NCBI GenBank assembly: GCA_019802505.1
Contig: JAFMOC010000173.1
Span: 31,001 to 95,000, forward strand
Source of the DNA: Corydoras sp. C115
Lineage: Eukaryota; Chordata; Actinopteri; Siluriformes; Callichthyidae
Length of the DNA: 64,000 bases
Reading direction: 5' to 3'
Below the pieces are notes generated by a model that saw only the letters and a program-made list of their open reading frames with translations, searched no databases and was not told the DNA's origin. The position numbers and the translations under genes are program-made. Shown piece by piece: positions 1 through 10,779 of this stretch (within the stretch, counting starts at the first letter, position 1; every line of letters begins with the position of its first letter).

Positions 1-501
1 TCCTAAAACAATTTTTATTGTCATTTCTTTCATTCATCAAATGGCAATATAACCGAATATTCAATTATTCTATTCAAGTATTTTATTTCTCATTCCAACA
101 ATATAAAATACTGTACAGTATATGTGGAACGAGACAGCGTTCTCCAGGAACAAGGTGCTACACGTAACAGTTACTTCACAACCAACATAAAGTGCACGTG
201 GATCACAATAAATACACAATAAATCACAATAAATAAAGGACGATACACAGTACCACAAACATTCTAGTAATGGAACACTTGGTGAGTTTGTAAACAGCAA
301 CATTAAGTGGATAGGCAACAGTGCAGGTGGCCCCCTAGTGGTGTGAGCCACGTGTGCCAAAAAAAATGTCCCTGATTGTAAAATATTAAGAGTTTGTATT
401 TGCAGCAGGTGTCTGTAAATGTGCAAAAGGTGTGCAAAAAATACATGCAACATGTTTGCAGCGGATATGTTCATGTTTCGGATCGTTCAGGAGTCTGATG
501 G

Positions 502-502
<1 letters not shown>
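1..502 (-). repeat. Unclassified dispersed repeat, probably a retroelement 3' end
   Basis: A TTTTTATTGTCATTTC start resembles fish repeats that end in an oligo-A or tail sequence in reverse. No protein is readable. At 325-345 lies a near match to the CTCF core on the - strand with one deviating position. Class is uncertain. Confidence 0.3.

Positions 503-556
<54 letters not shown>
503..556. repeat. (TA)n microsatellite
   Basis: Uninterrupted TA dinucleotides abutting the tail of the V-SINE at 571. Confidence 0.95.
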
Positions 557-563
<7 letters not shown>

Positions 564-570
564 TTATCCA

Positions 571-930
571 TTCATCCATTATCTTCTACTTTATCTAATA
601 TTAGGGTTGCGGGGGGGGGGGGGGGGTGTTCCCCATGCCCCCATCCAGGGGGAGAACGTCTCGGACGCTGGGCAGATACACCCAGGACAGGACGCCAATC
701 TATCACTGGGCACACACTCACTCACACAGACACACTCTATATGGGGCAATTTGGAGAATTCAATTGACTTGATCCATGTTTTTGGACTGTGGGAGGAAAC
801 CGGAGAACCCGGAAGAAACCCACGCAGACACGGGGAGAACATGGAAACTCCACCCAGATGGGGATTCAAAACGAGAATCCCTAGCACTGGAGAGGAGAAC
901 GTGCTAAACCACTAAGCCACCGTGCCTCCC
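571..930 (-). mobile_element. V-SINE, full length
   Basis: Tail, V domain and tRNA-like head are all present. A 16-G run at 611-626 replaces the usual short G stretch near the tail. Confidence 0.85.
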
Positions 931-932
931 AT

Positions 933-1259
933 ATTCATTCATTCATTATCTCCCGCTTTATCCTCTATTAGGGTCGCGATGGGGTTCCCCATGCCCATCC
1001 AGGGGAGAACGTCTCGGGCGCTGGGCAGATAGACCCAGGACAGGGCGATCGCTGGGGCACAACACTCACTCACACAGACACACTCTATATGGGCAATTTG
1101 GAGATCTCAATTGACTTGATCCATGTTTTTGGACTGTGGGAGGAAACCGGAGAACCCGGAGGAAACCCACACAGACACGGGGAGGACATGGAAACTCCAC
1201 CCAGATGGGGATTCGAACCGGGAATCCCTAGCACTGGAGAGGAGAACGTGCCAACCACT
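933..1259 (-). mobile_element. V-SINE, head end lost
   Basis: Directly follows the previous copy; breaks off at AACCACTA, a dozen or so bases short of the usual head end. Confidence 0.85.
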
Positions 1260-1744
1260 AATTATATTGTATATTATTTTATATATAAGCCACTCAGACC
1301 TGAACAACTCACGTTCTCTTCTCTGTCACGTTCCTGTTGACGTCAACAACTCTAATAAAATCACTAGTTGTGTCCGATGCATTGGTGCTTTTATTGCAGG
1401 CTAATGAGAAATAAAGCCACTCCTCTTCCCCATCTGACGACATGTCCTCAGTTCTCTGTGCCACAGAAGACAGATAGTGTTAGAATGACCTTTATGTGGT
1501 AAAAAGTGGAATTGTGTTTTTGAAAATATACGATTTTATTTATTCTGACCGAGCTAGCGAGGCTTAAATAACACATCAGACTGACGGTGCGGGCTGTTTA
1601 TTGGCGATTGGCCCGCGGGCCGGACTTCGGACATGCGTGCTTTAAATAAACATGCTGTGTCCAGCATCCCAGCAGTCCTGTCGGTTGATGGAATCCTTCT
1701 CCCCTTGGCATGTGATGTTCTGGTTTTAGGTGTCAGCTGCATTA
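1260..1744. other. Non-repeat intergenic stretch
   Basis: No coding pattern or recognisable repeat is seen. Confidence 0.4.
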
Positions 1745-2076
1745 TTCATTCATTCATTATCTCCCGCTTTATCCTCTATTAGGGTCGCGGTGGGGTTCCC
1801 CATGCCCATCCAGGGGAGAACGTCTCGGGCGCTGGGCAGATAGACCCAGGACAGGGCGCCAATCCATCGCTGGGCTCACACTCACTCACACAAACACACT
1901 CTATATGGGGCAATTTTTGAGAATTTAATTGACTTGATCCATGTTTTTGGACTGTGGGAGGAAACCGGAGAACCCGGAGGAAACCCACGGGGAGAACATG
2001 GAAACTCCACCCAGATGGGGATTCGAACCGGGAATCCCTAGAGCTGAAAGGCGAACGTGCCAACCACTAAGCCACC
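1745..2076 (-). mobile_element. V-SINE with TSD
   Basis: Flanked by the direct repeat AGCTGCATT. The head ends at GCCACC, a few bases short, and the V domain has a small deletion. Confidence 0.88.
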
Positions 2077-2870
2077 AGCTGCATTAATTAAGCATAATGA
2101 AAGTCCATTATCGAGCGGCTCCGCCTTCTCCCCGGCCACACACCGTTTTGAGACTGAAGACTCAGCAGTCGTCCTTTAGCAGCATTGCTCTCTGTTCTCT
2201 GTGTTTCTTCTCCTCTCGCTCGAGTCGGATTGTCCGAAATATTTTAGGTGCCATTCTTTTTTTTGGGGTTGGGCAGGCGTTTAGGTTTAAAAACCGATGC
2301 TGAAGATTCTGAAGCAGAGTCTGTGAATATCCCTTTGTGATTGGTGAAGCCTGAAATGCTTCATTGTCTTCTCATTAGCACACAGGAACCTTGTGTGTCC
2401 TTGTATAACCCGATATTGTCTTTGTTTCTGCAGAGTTTTAAGTGACATGACGCTGACGCTTACCTCGACATGACAGGACGGAATTTGACCGTGACCCGAC
2501 CTCATAGATATGGACCGTGACTACCGTATCATAACCAGTCTTGTTCTTGCTATGAGGATGATTGCTGTTTTTTTTTTTTTTTTTTTTATTAATTAAATCC
2601 TTTATTCTTATCCTTATTGTCAAGTCAATCTTTTAAGTGGTGAGATATTCTAAAGACTGTAAAGACAAGCAGTACATTGACAGAAAATTACAGACTTCGT
2701 TGCCAATTGCCATTGTTTTTTTATGTAAATGGTATTAGAAATAAAGAGGACGGGTAAACTGTGAATGGTTTGTGTTTGTCTTTCTTTTAGCCTCACCTCA
2801 GGTGTCCTTCACAGGTGTTATCACTTTAGATAAAATAAACTGGAAGAATAATAATGATAAAAAAATAAAA
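2077..2870. other. Non-repeat stretch with poly(T)
   Basis: Contains a 20-nt T run at 2568-2587. No gene is recognised. Confidence 0.4.
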
Positions 2871-2881
2871 CTTTGGCAAAT

Positions 2882-3224
2882 CCATTCATTCATCCATTAT
2901 CTCCCGCTTTATCCTCTATTAGGGTCGCGGTGGGGTTCCCCATGTCCATCCAGGGGAGAACGTCTCGGGCGCTGGGCAGATACACCCAGGACAGGGCGCC
3001 AATCTATCACTGGGCACACACTCACTCACACAGACACACTCTATATGGGGCAATTTGGAGAACTCAATTGACTTGATCCATGTTTTTGGACTGTGGGAGG
3101 AAACCGGAGAACCCGGAGGAAACCCACGGGGAGAACATGGAAACTCCACCCAGATGGGGATTCGAACCGGGAATCCCTAGCGCTGAGAGGAGAACATGCC
3201 AACCACTAAGGCACCGTGCCGCCC
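2882..3224 (-). mobile_element. V-SINE with 11-bp TSD
   Basis: Complete element. The direct repeat CTTTGGCAAAT flanks it at 2871-2881 and 3225-3235. Confidence 0.93.
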
Positions 3225-3261
3225 CTTTGGCAAATTAAATAAATTAATATAAACTGAATGC

Positions 3262-3355
3262 TATAAATTGCCCCATATAGTGTGTGTGCCCAACAATAGA
3301 TTGCCCTGGATGTCCATAGGGAACCCCCCTCGGGAACCCCCCCCCCCATGACCAT
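3262..3355 (+). mobile_element. V-SINE fragment, degenerate
   Basis: Retains ATTGCCCCATATAGTGTGTG and tail-side pieces. Confidence 0.55.
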
Positions 3356-3422
3356 AGCAGTGAATTAAGTGAAAGATAATAACAAAATGAACAAAATTAA
3401 TATCAAGCAAATAGTATTTTGT

Positions 3423-3757
3423 GCTGTGGCTTAGTGGTTAGCATGTTCTCCTCTCAGCACTAGGGATTCCCGGTTCGAATCCCCATCTGGGTGGAGTTTC
3501 CATGTTCTCCCCGTGTCCGCGTGGGTTTCCTCCGGGTTCTCCGGTTCCCTCCCACAGTCCAAAAACATGGATCAAGTCAATTGAGTTCTCCAAATTGCCC
3601 CATATAGAGTGTGTCTGTGTGAGTGAGTGTGTGCCCAGTGATAGATTGGCACCCTGTCCTGGGTGTGTCTGCCCAGCGCCCGAGATGTTCTCCCCTGGAT
3701 GGGCATGGGGAACCCCACCGCGAACCTAATAGAGGATAAAGCGGGAGATAATGAATG
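3423..3757 (+). mobile_element. V-SINE, nearly full length
   Basis: A box (TGGCTTAGTGG) and B box (GGTTCGAATCC) are intact; the first few head bases are missing. Confidence 0.88.
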
Positions 3758-3827
3758 ATATAATAATGTGTTTGTCATTAAGTTTAATGATTAGTTCTAA
3801 TATTAAAGTAATTTGTTTGTGGTCCCT

Positions 3828-3965
3828 CCCAGTGATGGATTGGCGCCCTGTCCTGGGTGTATCTGCCCGGTGGCCGAGACGTTCTCCCCTGGATGGGCAT
3901 GGGGAACCCCACTGCGACCCAACTAGAGGATTAAGCGGGAGATAATGAATGAATGAATGAATGAA
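3828..3965 (+). mobile_element. Tail-only V-SINE with 14-bp TSD
   Basis: Starts at CCCAGTGATGGATTGG, lacking head and V domain, yet is flanked by the perfect direct repeat TGTTTGTGGTCCCT (3814-3827 and 3966-3979). So it was inserted in this short form. Confidence 0.88.
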
Positions 3966-4053
3966 TGTTTGTGGTCCCTTGGAATCAATAATGCAAATAA
4001 TCCTAGCTTTATGGTTTACTGCATGCAGAACACGCTGCAGGACCTGTTGCACT

Positions 4054-4067
4054 CCACCAGGTGGCAG
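4054..4067 (+). promoter_or_regulatory. CTCF-like motif
   Basis: CCACCAGGTGGCAG fits the CTCF core CCASYAGRKGGCRS fully and has the same orientation as the motif at 5312. It lies in single-copy-looking sequence between V-SINEs. Confidence 0.4.
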
Positions 4068-4169
4068 TGCAGATGGTGTGCATTAACACAAAAATGGGAT
4101 GCTGTTCGTATCTCACGTGTACTGGTTCAGCCATGGCATGTTTTAATGCAATATAATATAAACAAGGGC

Positions 4170-4493
4170 TGGGACACTGGCTTAGCGGTTGGCATGTTCT
4201 CCTCTCAGCGCTAGGGATTCCCGGTTCGAATCCCAATCTGGGTGGAGTTTCCATGTTCTCCCTGCATCCACATGGGTTTCCTCCGGGTTCTCCGGTTTCC
4301 TCCCACAGGCCAAAAACATGGATCAAGGTCAATTGAATTCTCTAAATTGCCCCATGTAGAGTGTGTCTGTGTGAGTGAGTGTGTGCCCAGTGATGGATTG
4401 GCGTCCTGTCCTGGGTGTATCTGCCAAGCGCCCAAGACGTTCTCCCCTGGATGGGCATGAGGAACCCCCCCATGATAGATGGATGGATGGATG
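4170..4493 (+). mobile_element. V-SINE
   Basis: Complete head and V domain; the tail is shortened to (GATG)n. Confidence 0.8.
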
Positions 4494-4570
4494 TACTGTA
4501 GGAGGAAACCTAGAACCTGGAGAACCCAAGCTAACACGGGGAGGACATTAAAACTCCACCCATGCCACAA
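4494..4570 (-). mobile_element. V-SINE V-domain fragment, inverted
   Basis: Carries GGAGGAAACC and ACTCCACCC in reverse orientation. The same junction recurs at 5208-5289, marking a local duplication. Confidence 0.65.
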
Positions 4571-4611
4571 AATGTTGCCTTCTTATTTCCTTCCACTTGA
4601 TCATCTATGAG

Positions 4612-5192
4612 GGCGGCACGGTGGCTTAGTGGTTGGCATGTTCTCCTCTCAGCACTAGTGATTCCCGGTTCGAATCCCCATCTGGGTGGAGTTTCCATGT
4701 TCTCCCTGCATCCACATGGGTTTCCTCCGGGTTCTCCGGTTTCCTTCCACAGTCCAAAAACCTGGATCAAGTCTATTGAATTCTCCAAATTGCCCCATAT
4801 AGAGTGTGTCTGTGTGAGTGAGTGTGTGCCCAGCGATAGATTGGCGCCCTGTCCTGGGTGTATCTGCCCAGCGCCCGAGACGTTCTCCCCTGGATGGGCA
4901 TGGGGAACCCCACCCTAATAGAGAATAAAGCGGCAGATAATGAATGAATGATCATCTATGAGGGCGGCACGGTGGCTTAGTGGTTGGCATGTTCTCCTCT
5001 CAGCACTAGAGATTCCCGGTTCGAATCCCCATCTGGGTGGAGTTTCCATGTTCTCTCTGCATCCACATGGGTTTCCTCCCACAGTCCAAAAACATGGATC
5101 AAGGTCAATTGAGTTTTCCAAATTGCCCCATATACAGTGTGTCTGTGTCTTCTCCCCTGGATGGGCATGTGGAACCCCCCCCCCCCCCTAAT
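4612..5192 (+). mobile_element. Tandem V-SINE pair
   Basis: Units run about 4612-4948 and 4964-5192. The sequence TGATCATCTATGAG precedes both units. The second unit has an internal deletion joining GTGTGTCTGTGTCT to TCTCCCCTGG. Confidence 0.82.
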
Positions 5193-5207
5193 GATAGATG
5201 GATGGAT

Positions 5208-5289
5208 GTACTGTGGGAGGAAACCTAGAACCTGGAGAAACCAAGCTAACACGGGGAGGACATTAAAACTCCACCCATGCCACAAATGT
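5208..5289 (-). mobile_element. V-SINE V-domain fragment, inverted
   Basis: Near copy of 4494-4570 with the same GATAGATGGATGG lead-in. Confidence 0.62.
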
Positions 5290-5311
5290 TTCGGGACAGT
5301 ACACAGTACAC

Positions 5312-5325
5312 CCAGCAGAGGGCGC
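5312..5325 (+). promoter_or_regulatory. CTCF-like motif at promoter edge
   Basis: CCAGCAGAGGGCGC fits the CTCF core CCASYAGRKGGCRS at every position. It sits at the upstream border of the CpG-rich block. Occupancy cannot be seen from sequence. Confidence 0.5.
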
Positions 5326-5344
5326 CAAACTCGCCGGCCGCACA

Positions 5345-5420
5345 CTGAGCCCAGAAACTCCAGAACATAGAGACGCCACCCAGATCGGGATTCGAACCTC
5401 GCTCCCCAGCGCCGCGAGGT
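5345..5420 (-). mobile_element. Old V-SINE-like head fragment in the CpG block
   Basis: CCACCCAGATCGGGATTCGAACC matches the reversed B box and start of the V domain, with C/G-rich divergence. Confidence 0.5.
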
Positions 5421-6000
5421 CGAAATAATATTTCTTCGTGCTTTTCACAGCAAACTAAAGCAAACGTCGTCCCTCCGCCCGCCGTTCCGTCTGTCCCGCT
5501 ACGCTCCCGTAATAACCGCGCTCCGGCTGGGAGCGAGTCTGTCCAATCAGCGGCGAGCTCCCGGTCCAGCGCGTTAATACGGGTTGTGGGGGGAGCGCCG
5601 CGATCCAGTCCGGGTCTTCGGTGTCTCTCGGCCTCTGAAGTCACCCGCTTACCGCAGGGAGGAGCGAGCAGGAGCAGCAGCTCGGCTCGCTTTCAAACGC
5701 AGCCATCCGGCGATTTGAATAAAAAAGAGCCGAGCGCAGCGACGACGCGATGAACTGTGGAGGAGAAAGCCGAGCGCGTTGACGGATTAATCTGCAGCGG
5801 CGGCGGCGGCGGCGGCGGCGACCGGATCCGATCAGCAGCATCATGAAGATGCTCCATTCCGTTAACGGCTGGTAGGCGAGCGGCTCTCCCCGCGTTGGGA
5901 TATGTCGTTAATGAGTATCTCGTTACTGTCTCGTTTTCGGCTCTTCTTTAAGTTCTAATCTCATTAGAATGATCGCCATTCAATGAACGATCGGCTCACA

Positions 6001-6835
6001 CTATACTCACTATCCTTACTATACTCACTATCTCCACTATACTCACTATCCTTACTATACTCAGTATCCTTACCATACTCACTATCTCCACTATACTGAC
6101 TATCCTTACTATACTCAGTATCCTTACTGTACTCAGTATCCTTACCATACTCACTATCTCCACTATACTGACTATCCTTACTATACTCAGTATCCTTACT
6201 GTACTCAGTATCCTTACCATACTCACTATCTGCACTATACTCACTATCCTTACTATACTCACTGTCTCCACAATACTCACTATCCTTACTATACTCACTA
6301 TCTCCACAATACTCACTATCCTTACTATACTCAGTATCCTTACCATACTCACTATCTGCACTATCCTTACTATACTCACCATCCTTACTATACTCACTAT
6401 CCTTATTAAACTCACTATCCTTATTATACTCACTATCCTTACTATACTCACTATCCTCGCTATACTCACTATCCTCGCTATACACACTATACTTACTATA
6501 CTCACTATTCTTACTATACTCACTGTCCTTACTATACTCACTATCCTTACTATACACACTATACTAACTATACTCACTATCCTTACTATACTCACTATAC
6601 TCAGTATCCTTACTATACTCACAATCCTCACTATACACACTATACTAACTATCCTCACTATACACACTATCCTTACTATACTCACTATCCTCACTATACT
6701 AACTATACACACTATCCTTACTATACTCACTATCCTTACTATACTCACAATCCTCACTATACACACTATCCTCACTATCTTCACTATACTCACTATCTTC
6801 ACTATACACACTATCCTCACTATACTCACTATACT
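6001..6835. repeat. 18-bp minisatellite
   Basis: Variants of TACTATACTCACTATCCT recur for about 830 bp, with TCTCC and TCTGCA variants at the left. It begins about 100 bp after the CpG block. Long reverse-strand frames here (EYSKDS repeats or I/V-rich) are artefacts of the period being a multiple of three. Confidence 0.95.
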
Positions 6836-6839
6836 CCTG

Positions 6840-7335
6840 CGTGCTGCTGTCATTTGCGGTCATCACTTTCTATTCACTCACAATTCAACGATAATCAGAT
6901 CTGGGATTTGCATTAGATGCTGACGTCTCACCGATTTGTCTGGATTTTGGGAGATCCCAGCATGGTGGGTGACCTTGTTCTGATACCTGGCCATCTGTAG
7001 ATCTGTCGTCCATCATTTAATCCCTGCTAGTGTGACACTTAAAATACGTGGAGTAGCCGATGAGAAGTTGGGTCCAGCTCTCTAGATCATATGGAATGTA
7101 CCCCCTAATTATTTCAGCCTCTGAGCCTTCTAATAGATCCTGCAGTATTTATGATTATTATTATTTCTTTTTTATTTATTTTTTTGGATGTTCAGATGCC
7201 ATCATAGAGATGTTAATGCCAAGGTCAGGCACTGACATTGCAGTGTTCTTAATATAGATTGCATGCTTCCCCGGACCGAGTTGTGCTTTTTGATATTTAG
7301 TTGAGGATGCAGTGTGCAAGGCTTAGTGCCTGATG
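6840..7335. other. Intronic stretch without recognised feature
   Basis: AT-rich with a T-rich run near 7160; no repeat signature is recognised. Confidence 0.4.
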
Positions 7336-7339
7336 ATCT

Positions 7340-7560
7340 GTTAAAGTCGTAGGACTGCGGGTAAAGAACCGGCCTTGCGACCTGAAGGTTGCTGGTTCGA
7401 TTCGGGGTCCCAACAAATACCGTGGCAGAAGTGCCCTTGGTCGAAGCACCTAACCCCTGTATACGGGGCCACCCACCGCTGCGGGCACATTTGCTCCCTT
7501 CACCAGTGTGTGTGTGTGTGTGTGTTTACTGCACAGATGGGTTATATGTGGAGGACAGAT
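7340..7560 (+). mobile_element. tRNA-derived SINE, second family
   Basis: The B-box-like GCTGGTTCGATTC and the motif AAGTGCCCTTGGTCGAAGCA are typical of fish tRNA SINEs. Ends in a (GT)n run. Resembles the unit of the adjacent satellite. Confidence 0.55.
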
Positions 7561-7664
7561 TGCTCTGTGTGTAAATACATGGAGGAAAAATGGAACATTG
7601 TACCACTTTTCTAGGTTCTTAAAGAATTGGGATGGTTTCCTATTGCTTGACTTAAACATTGAAA

Positions 7665-9020
7665 CCCATTTGAGAACCCTACAGTTCCAGAAATGTAAGC
7701 CATGTCCATATTTAGTTCTGGGAGAACTTTTGAGTCCAGCAGCTTCGTTACCTGAAGTCTGTAGTCATTGGCTTGTGGTTAAAGAACTAAAAATCCCTGC
7801 TTTGGTTCAGGGTCCCATCAAGAACTTGGCCTTTGGCAAGGCACCTGACCCTGGTAAATGTGGAAGACAAATTGCTCTGTGTCTAAGGACGGTTCCCTAT
7901 AGCTTGACATAAACAACAAAACCCATTTGAGAACCCTACAGTTCCAGACATGTAAGCCATGTCCACATTTTGTTCTGGGAGAACTTTTGAGTCCAGCAGC
8001 TTCGTTACATCAAACCCCCTGAAGTCTGTAGTCATAGGCTTGTGGATAAAGAACTAAAAGTCCCTGCTTTGGTTCAGGGTCCCATCAAGTTCTATGGCTG
8101 AAGTGCCCTTGGGCAAGGCACCTGACCCTGGTAAATGTGGAAGACAAATTGCTCTGTGTCTAAGGACGGTTCCCTATAGCTTGACATAAACAACAAAACC
8201 CATTTGAGAACCCTACAGTTCCAGAAATGTAAGCCATGTCCACATTTAGTTCTGGGAGAACTTTTGAGTCCAGCAGCTTTGTTACCTGAAGTCTGTAGTC
8301 ATAGGCTTGTGGTTAAAGGTCCCTGCTTTGGTTCAGGGTCCCATCAAGAACTATGGCTGAAGTGCCCTTGGGCAAGGCACCTGACCCTGTTAAATGTGGA
8401 GGACAAATTGCTCTCTGTCTAAGGACGGTTCCCTATAGCTTGACCTAAACATTGAAACCCATTTGAGAACCCTACAGTTCCAGAGATATAAGCCATGTCC
8501 ACATTTAGTTCTGGGAGAACTTTTGAGTCCAGCAGCTTCGTTACATCAAACCCCCTGAAGTCTGTAGTCATAGGCTTGTGGATAAAGAACTAAAAGTCCC
8601 TGCTTTGGTTCAGGGTCCCATCAAGTTCTATGGCTGAAGTGCCCTTGGGCAAGGCACCTGACCCTGTTAAATGTGGAGGACAAATTACTCTGTGTCTAAA
8701 GACGGTTCCCTATAGCTTGACATAAACAACAAAACCCATTTGAGAACCCTACAGTTCCAGACATGTAAGCCATGTCCACATTTAGTTCTGGGAGAACTTT
8801 TGAGTCCAGCAGCTTCGTTACCTGAAGCCTGTAGTCATAGGCTTGTGGTTAAAGGTCCCTTTTTTGGTTCAGGGTCCCATCAAGAACTATGGCTGAAGTG
8901 CCCTTGGGCAAGGCACCTGACCCTGTTAAATGTGGAGGACAAATTGCTCTGTGTCTAAGGACGGTTCCCTATAGCTTGACAAGAACAATAAAACCCATTT
9001 GAGAGCCATAAAGTTCCAGT
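7665..9020 (+). repeat. Satellite of alternating about 258/277-bp units (higher-order about 535 bp)
   Basis: Units begin CCCATTTGAGA at 7665, 7922, 8199, 8458, 8735 and (partial) 8994. Units 2 and 4 are 277 bp and share TTACATCAAACCCCC and GTGGATAAAG. Units 1, 3 and 5 are 257-259 bp. Each has a decayed tRNA-SINE core (GTTCAGGGTCCC, GCCCTTGGGCAAGGCACCTG). Confidence 0.92.
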
Positions 9021-9184
9021 TCTAAAACACTATGTTCTGTTACATTAAGCCACCAGCTGTATGTCTTTTCTACTCTGTCCCCGTGTTGCATCAACATTCA
9101 GGTGGCCGGTCATGTAACATTGTATTTTTTACAAGTTTGTTCATGTGGCACTTGATGTCAAAGCTTGTAGTGGACCTCCACTTA

Positions 9185-9300
9185 CGGGCAATCATAGACT
9201 TGAGGTTAAGGAACCAGCCTTGTAACCTAAAGGTCCCCAAGTTCCATTCCTGGTCCCACCAAGTGCCCTTAGGCTAGAATCTCTTTAAAGAGACTAGAGT
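9185..9300 (+). mobile_element. tRNA-SINE remnant related to the satellite unit
   Basis: TTGAGGTTAAGGAACC and AAGTGCCCTTAGGCTAGAATC mirror the 7340 element. Confidence 0.45.
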
Positions 9301-9338
9301 TTGAAGGATTGTGGTAAAGAACCCTTGCATTAGTACAG

Positions 9339-9654
9339 ATTCATTCATTCATTATCTTCCGCTTAATCCTCTACTAGGGTCGCAGGGGGGTTCCCCATGC
9401 CCACCCAGGGGAGAATGTTTCGGGTGCTGGGCAGAGACACCCAGGACAGGGTGCTAATCTATCACTGGACACATACTTACATACACAGACACACACTATA
9501 TTAGGGCGATTTAAAGCAACCAAATTACCTTGAAGCCATGTTTTCGGACTATGGGAGGAAACTGGAGAACCTAGAGGAAAGCCCTGCGGACACGGAGAGA
9601 ACATGGAAACTCCACCCAGATTGGAATTCGAACCTGGATCCCCAGCACTGAGAG
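9339..9654 (-). mobile_element. V-SINE, older copy
   Basis: Diverged along its length; head truncated at the junction with an oppositely oriented copy. Confidence 0.8.
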
Positions 9655-10036
9655 GCACAGTGGCTTGGTGGTTAGCACGTCCACCTCTCAGCCCTGGGGA
9701 TCAAGGTTCTCCCTGTGTCCATTTCCACAGGGTTCTTTCAAGGTAAATTGGTTCTAAATTCATTCATTCATTCATTCACTCCCGCTTTATCCTCTATTAG
9801 GGTCGCGGTGGGGTTCCCCATGCCCATCCAGGGGAGAACGTTTCAGGCGCTGGGCAGATAGACCCAGGACAGGGCACCAATCCATCGCTGGGCATGGTTC
9901 TAAATTAGCTCTATATAACGTGTGTGTGTGTGTGCCCACCGATAGATTGGTGCTCTGGGTGTATTGCACCCGGAATGTTCTCCCATAGATGGGCATGGGT
10001 AACCCACCGCGACCCTAATTTAGGGTTAAGTAAAAG
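9655..10036 (+). mobile_element. Old V-SINE interrupted by a younger one
   Basis: Head 9655-9760 and tail 9907-10036 belong together; the gap is the tail-only insertion at 9761. Confidence 0.7.
9761..9894 (-). mobile_element. Tail-only V-SINE with 12-bp TSD, nested
   Basis: Stops at CATCGCTGGGCA and is flanked by TGGTTCTAAATT at 9749-9760 and 9895-9906. Same truncation point as the copy at 3828. Confidence 0.88.
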
Positions 10037-10074
10037 ATGCAGGTGAACTGAGTCGGCGCCACCTGTGAGCCCCT

Positions 10075-10195
10075 TTTAGTGTGAGTGTGTGCCCAGTGAT
10101 AGTTTGGCGCCCTGTCCTGGCGCCAAACTGCCTAGTACCTGAAATGTTCTCCTCTGGATGGACATGGAGAACCCCCCTGCGACCCAGTTAGAAGG
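10075..10195 (+). mobile_element. Old V-SINE tail fragment with small palindrome
   Basis: AGTTTGGCGCC and GGCGCCAAACT face each other over a 7-nt loop (10101-10129). Confidence 0.6.
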
Positions 10196-10530
10196 GTTTC
10201 CATGTTCTCCCCGTGGTTTTTTTTGGGTTTTCTGGTGTCCTCCCACAGTACAAAACATAGATTTAAGGTGATTTGGCTGCTCTAAAATTGATCTGAATTG
10301 CCCCTATATACTGTGTGTGTAAACAAATGTGTGTGATGGATTGGCGCCTTGTCCTGAGTATAATCACCCTTGGGATCCTGGTTCGAACACTGATTTGAGT
10401 GGAGTCTCCATGTTCTCCTGGTGTCCGTGTGGGTTTCCTCAGGGTTCTTCCCAGGGGAACCCCAGCGAAGCAAATTGAACAGAAGGTCAAAAATGCACAG
10501 AAGTACATCAACTAAAGAACATCACGGAAC
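10196..10530 (+). mobile_element. Diverged V-SINE pieces, copy 1 of a duplicated block
   Basis: Two V-domain segments (10196-10370 and 10371-10460) plus about 70 bp of other sequence recur at about 13080-13425. Confidence 0.65.
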
Positions 10531-10660
10531 ATCCATCCATTATCTCCCGCTTTATCCTTTATTAGGGTCGCGGTGGCGGTTCCCCATGCCCATCCAGGGG
10601 AGAACGTCTCGGGCGCTGGGCAGATACCCCAGGACAGGGCGCCAATCCATCGCTGGGCAG
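10531..10660 (-). mobile_element. Tail-only V-SINE
   Basis: Ends at CGCTGGGCAG followed by GGTTCTAAATTA, as at 9894, so its right flank may derive from that locus. Confidence 0.75.
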
Positions 10661-10779
10661 GGTTCTAAATTACTCAGGTTACTGAGCATGACTTGGTGGT
10701 ATCATTTAATTATGCAGTGATGCGATAGTATCGCCGTCTCTATGGACGCACACCGGCCGACCAATCGCAGGGGGTAGCA

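Larger units (their letters stand above)
5300..5960 (+). promoter_or_regulatory. osbpl6: Putative CpG-rich promoter and non-coding exon 1
   Basis: This is the only strongly GC- and CpG-rich block in an otherwise AT-rich window. It includes a (CGG)n run at 5797-5820. It lies upstream of the first coding exon on the same strand, as expected for a housekeeping-type promoter with a non-coding first exon. A possible donor is GT at 5872. A short ATG frame at 5843 would meet a stop when spliced there to the exon at 28669. No TATA box stands out. Promoter identity, start site and linkage to osbpl6 are inferences. Confidence 0.5.

Noticed and set aside
5964..6853. Reverse-strand open frames of 197 and 285 residues (EYSKDS repeats and I/V/R-rich repeats)
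   Set aside because: Both are readings of the 18-bp minisatellite, whose period is a multiple of three; no start context, splice sites or non-repeat domain.
7665..9020. CRISPR-like array
   Set aside because: Units of about 260-280 bp with no unique spacers, in a vertebrate intron; it is a satellite.
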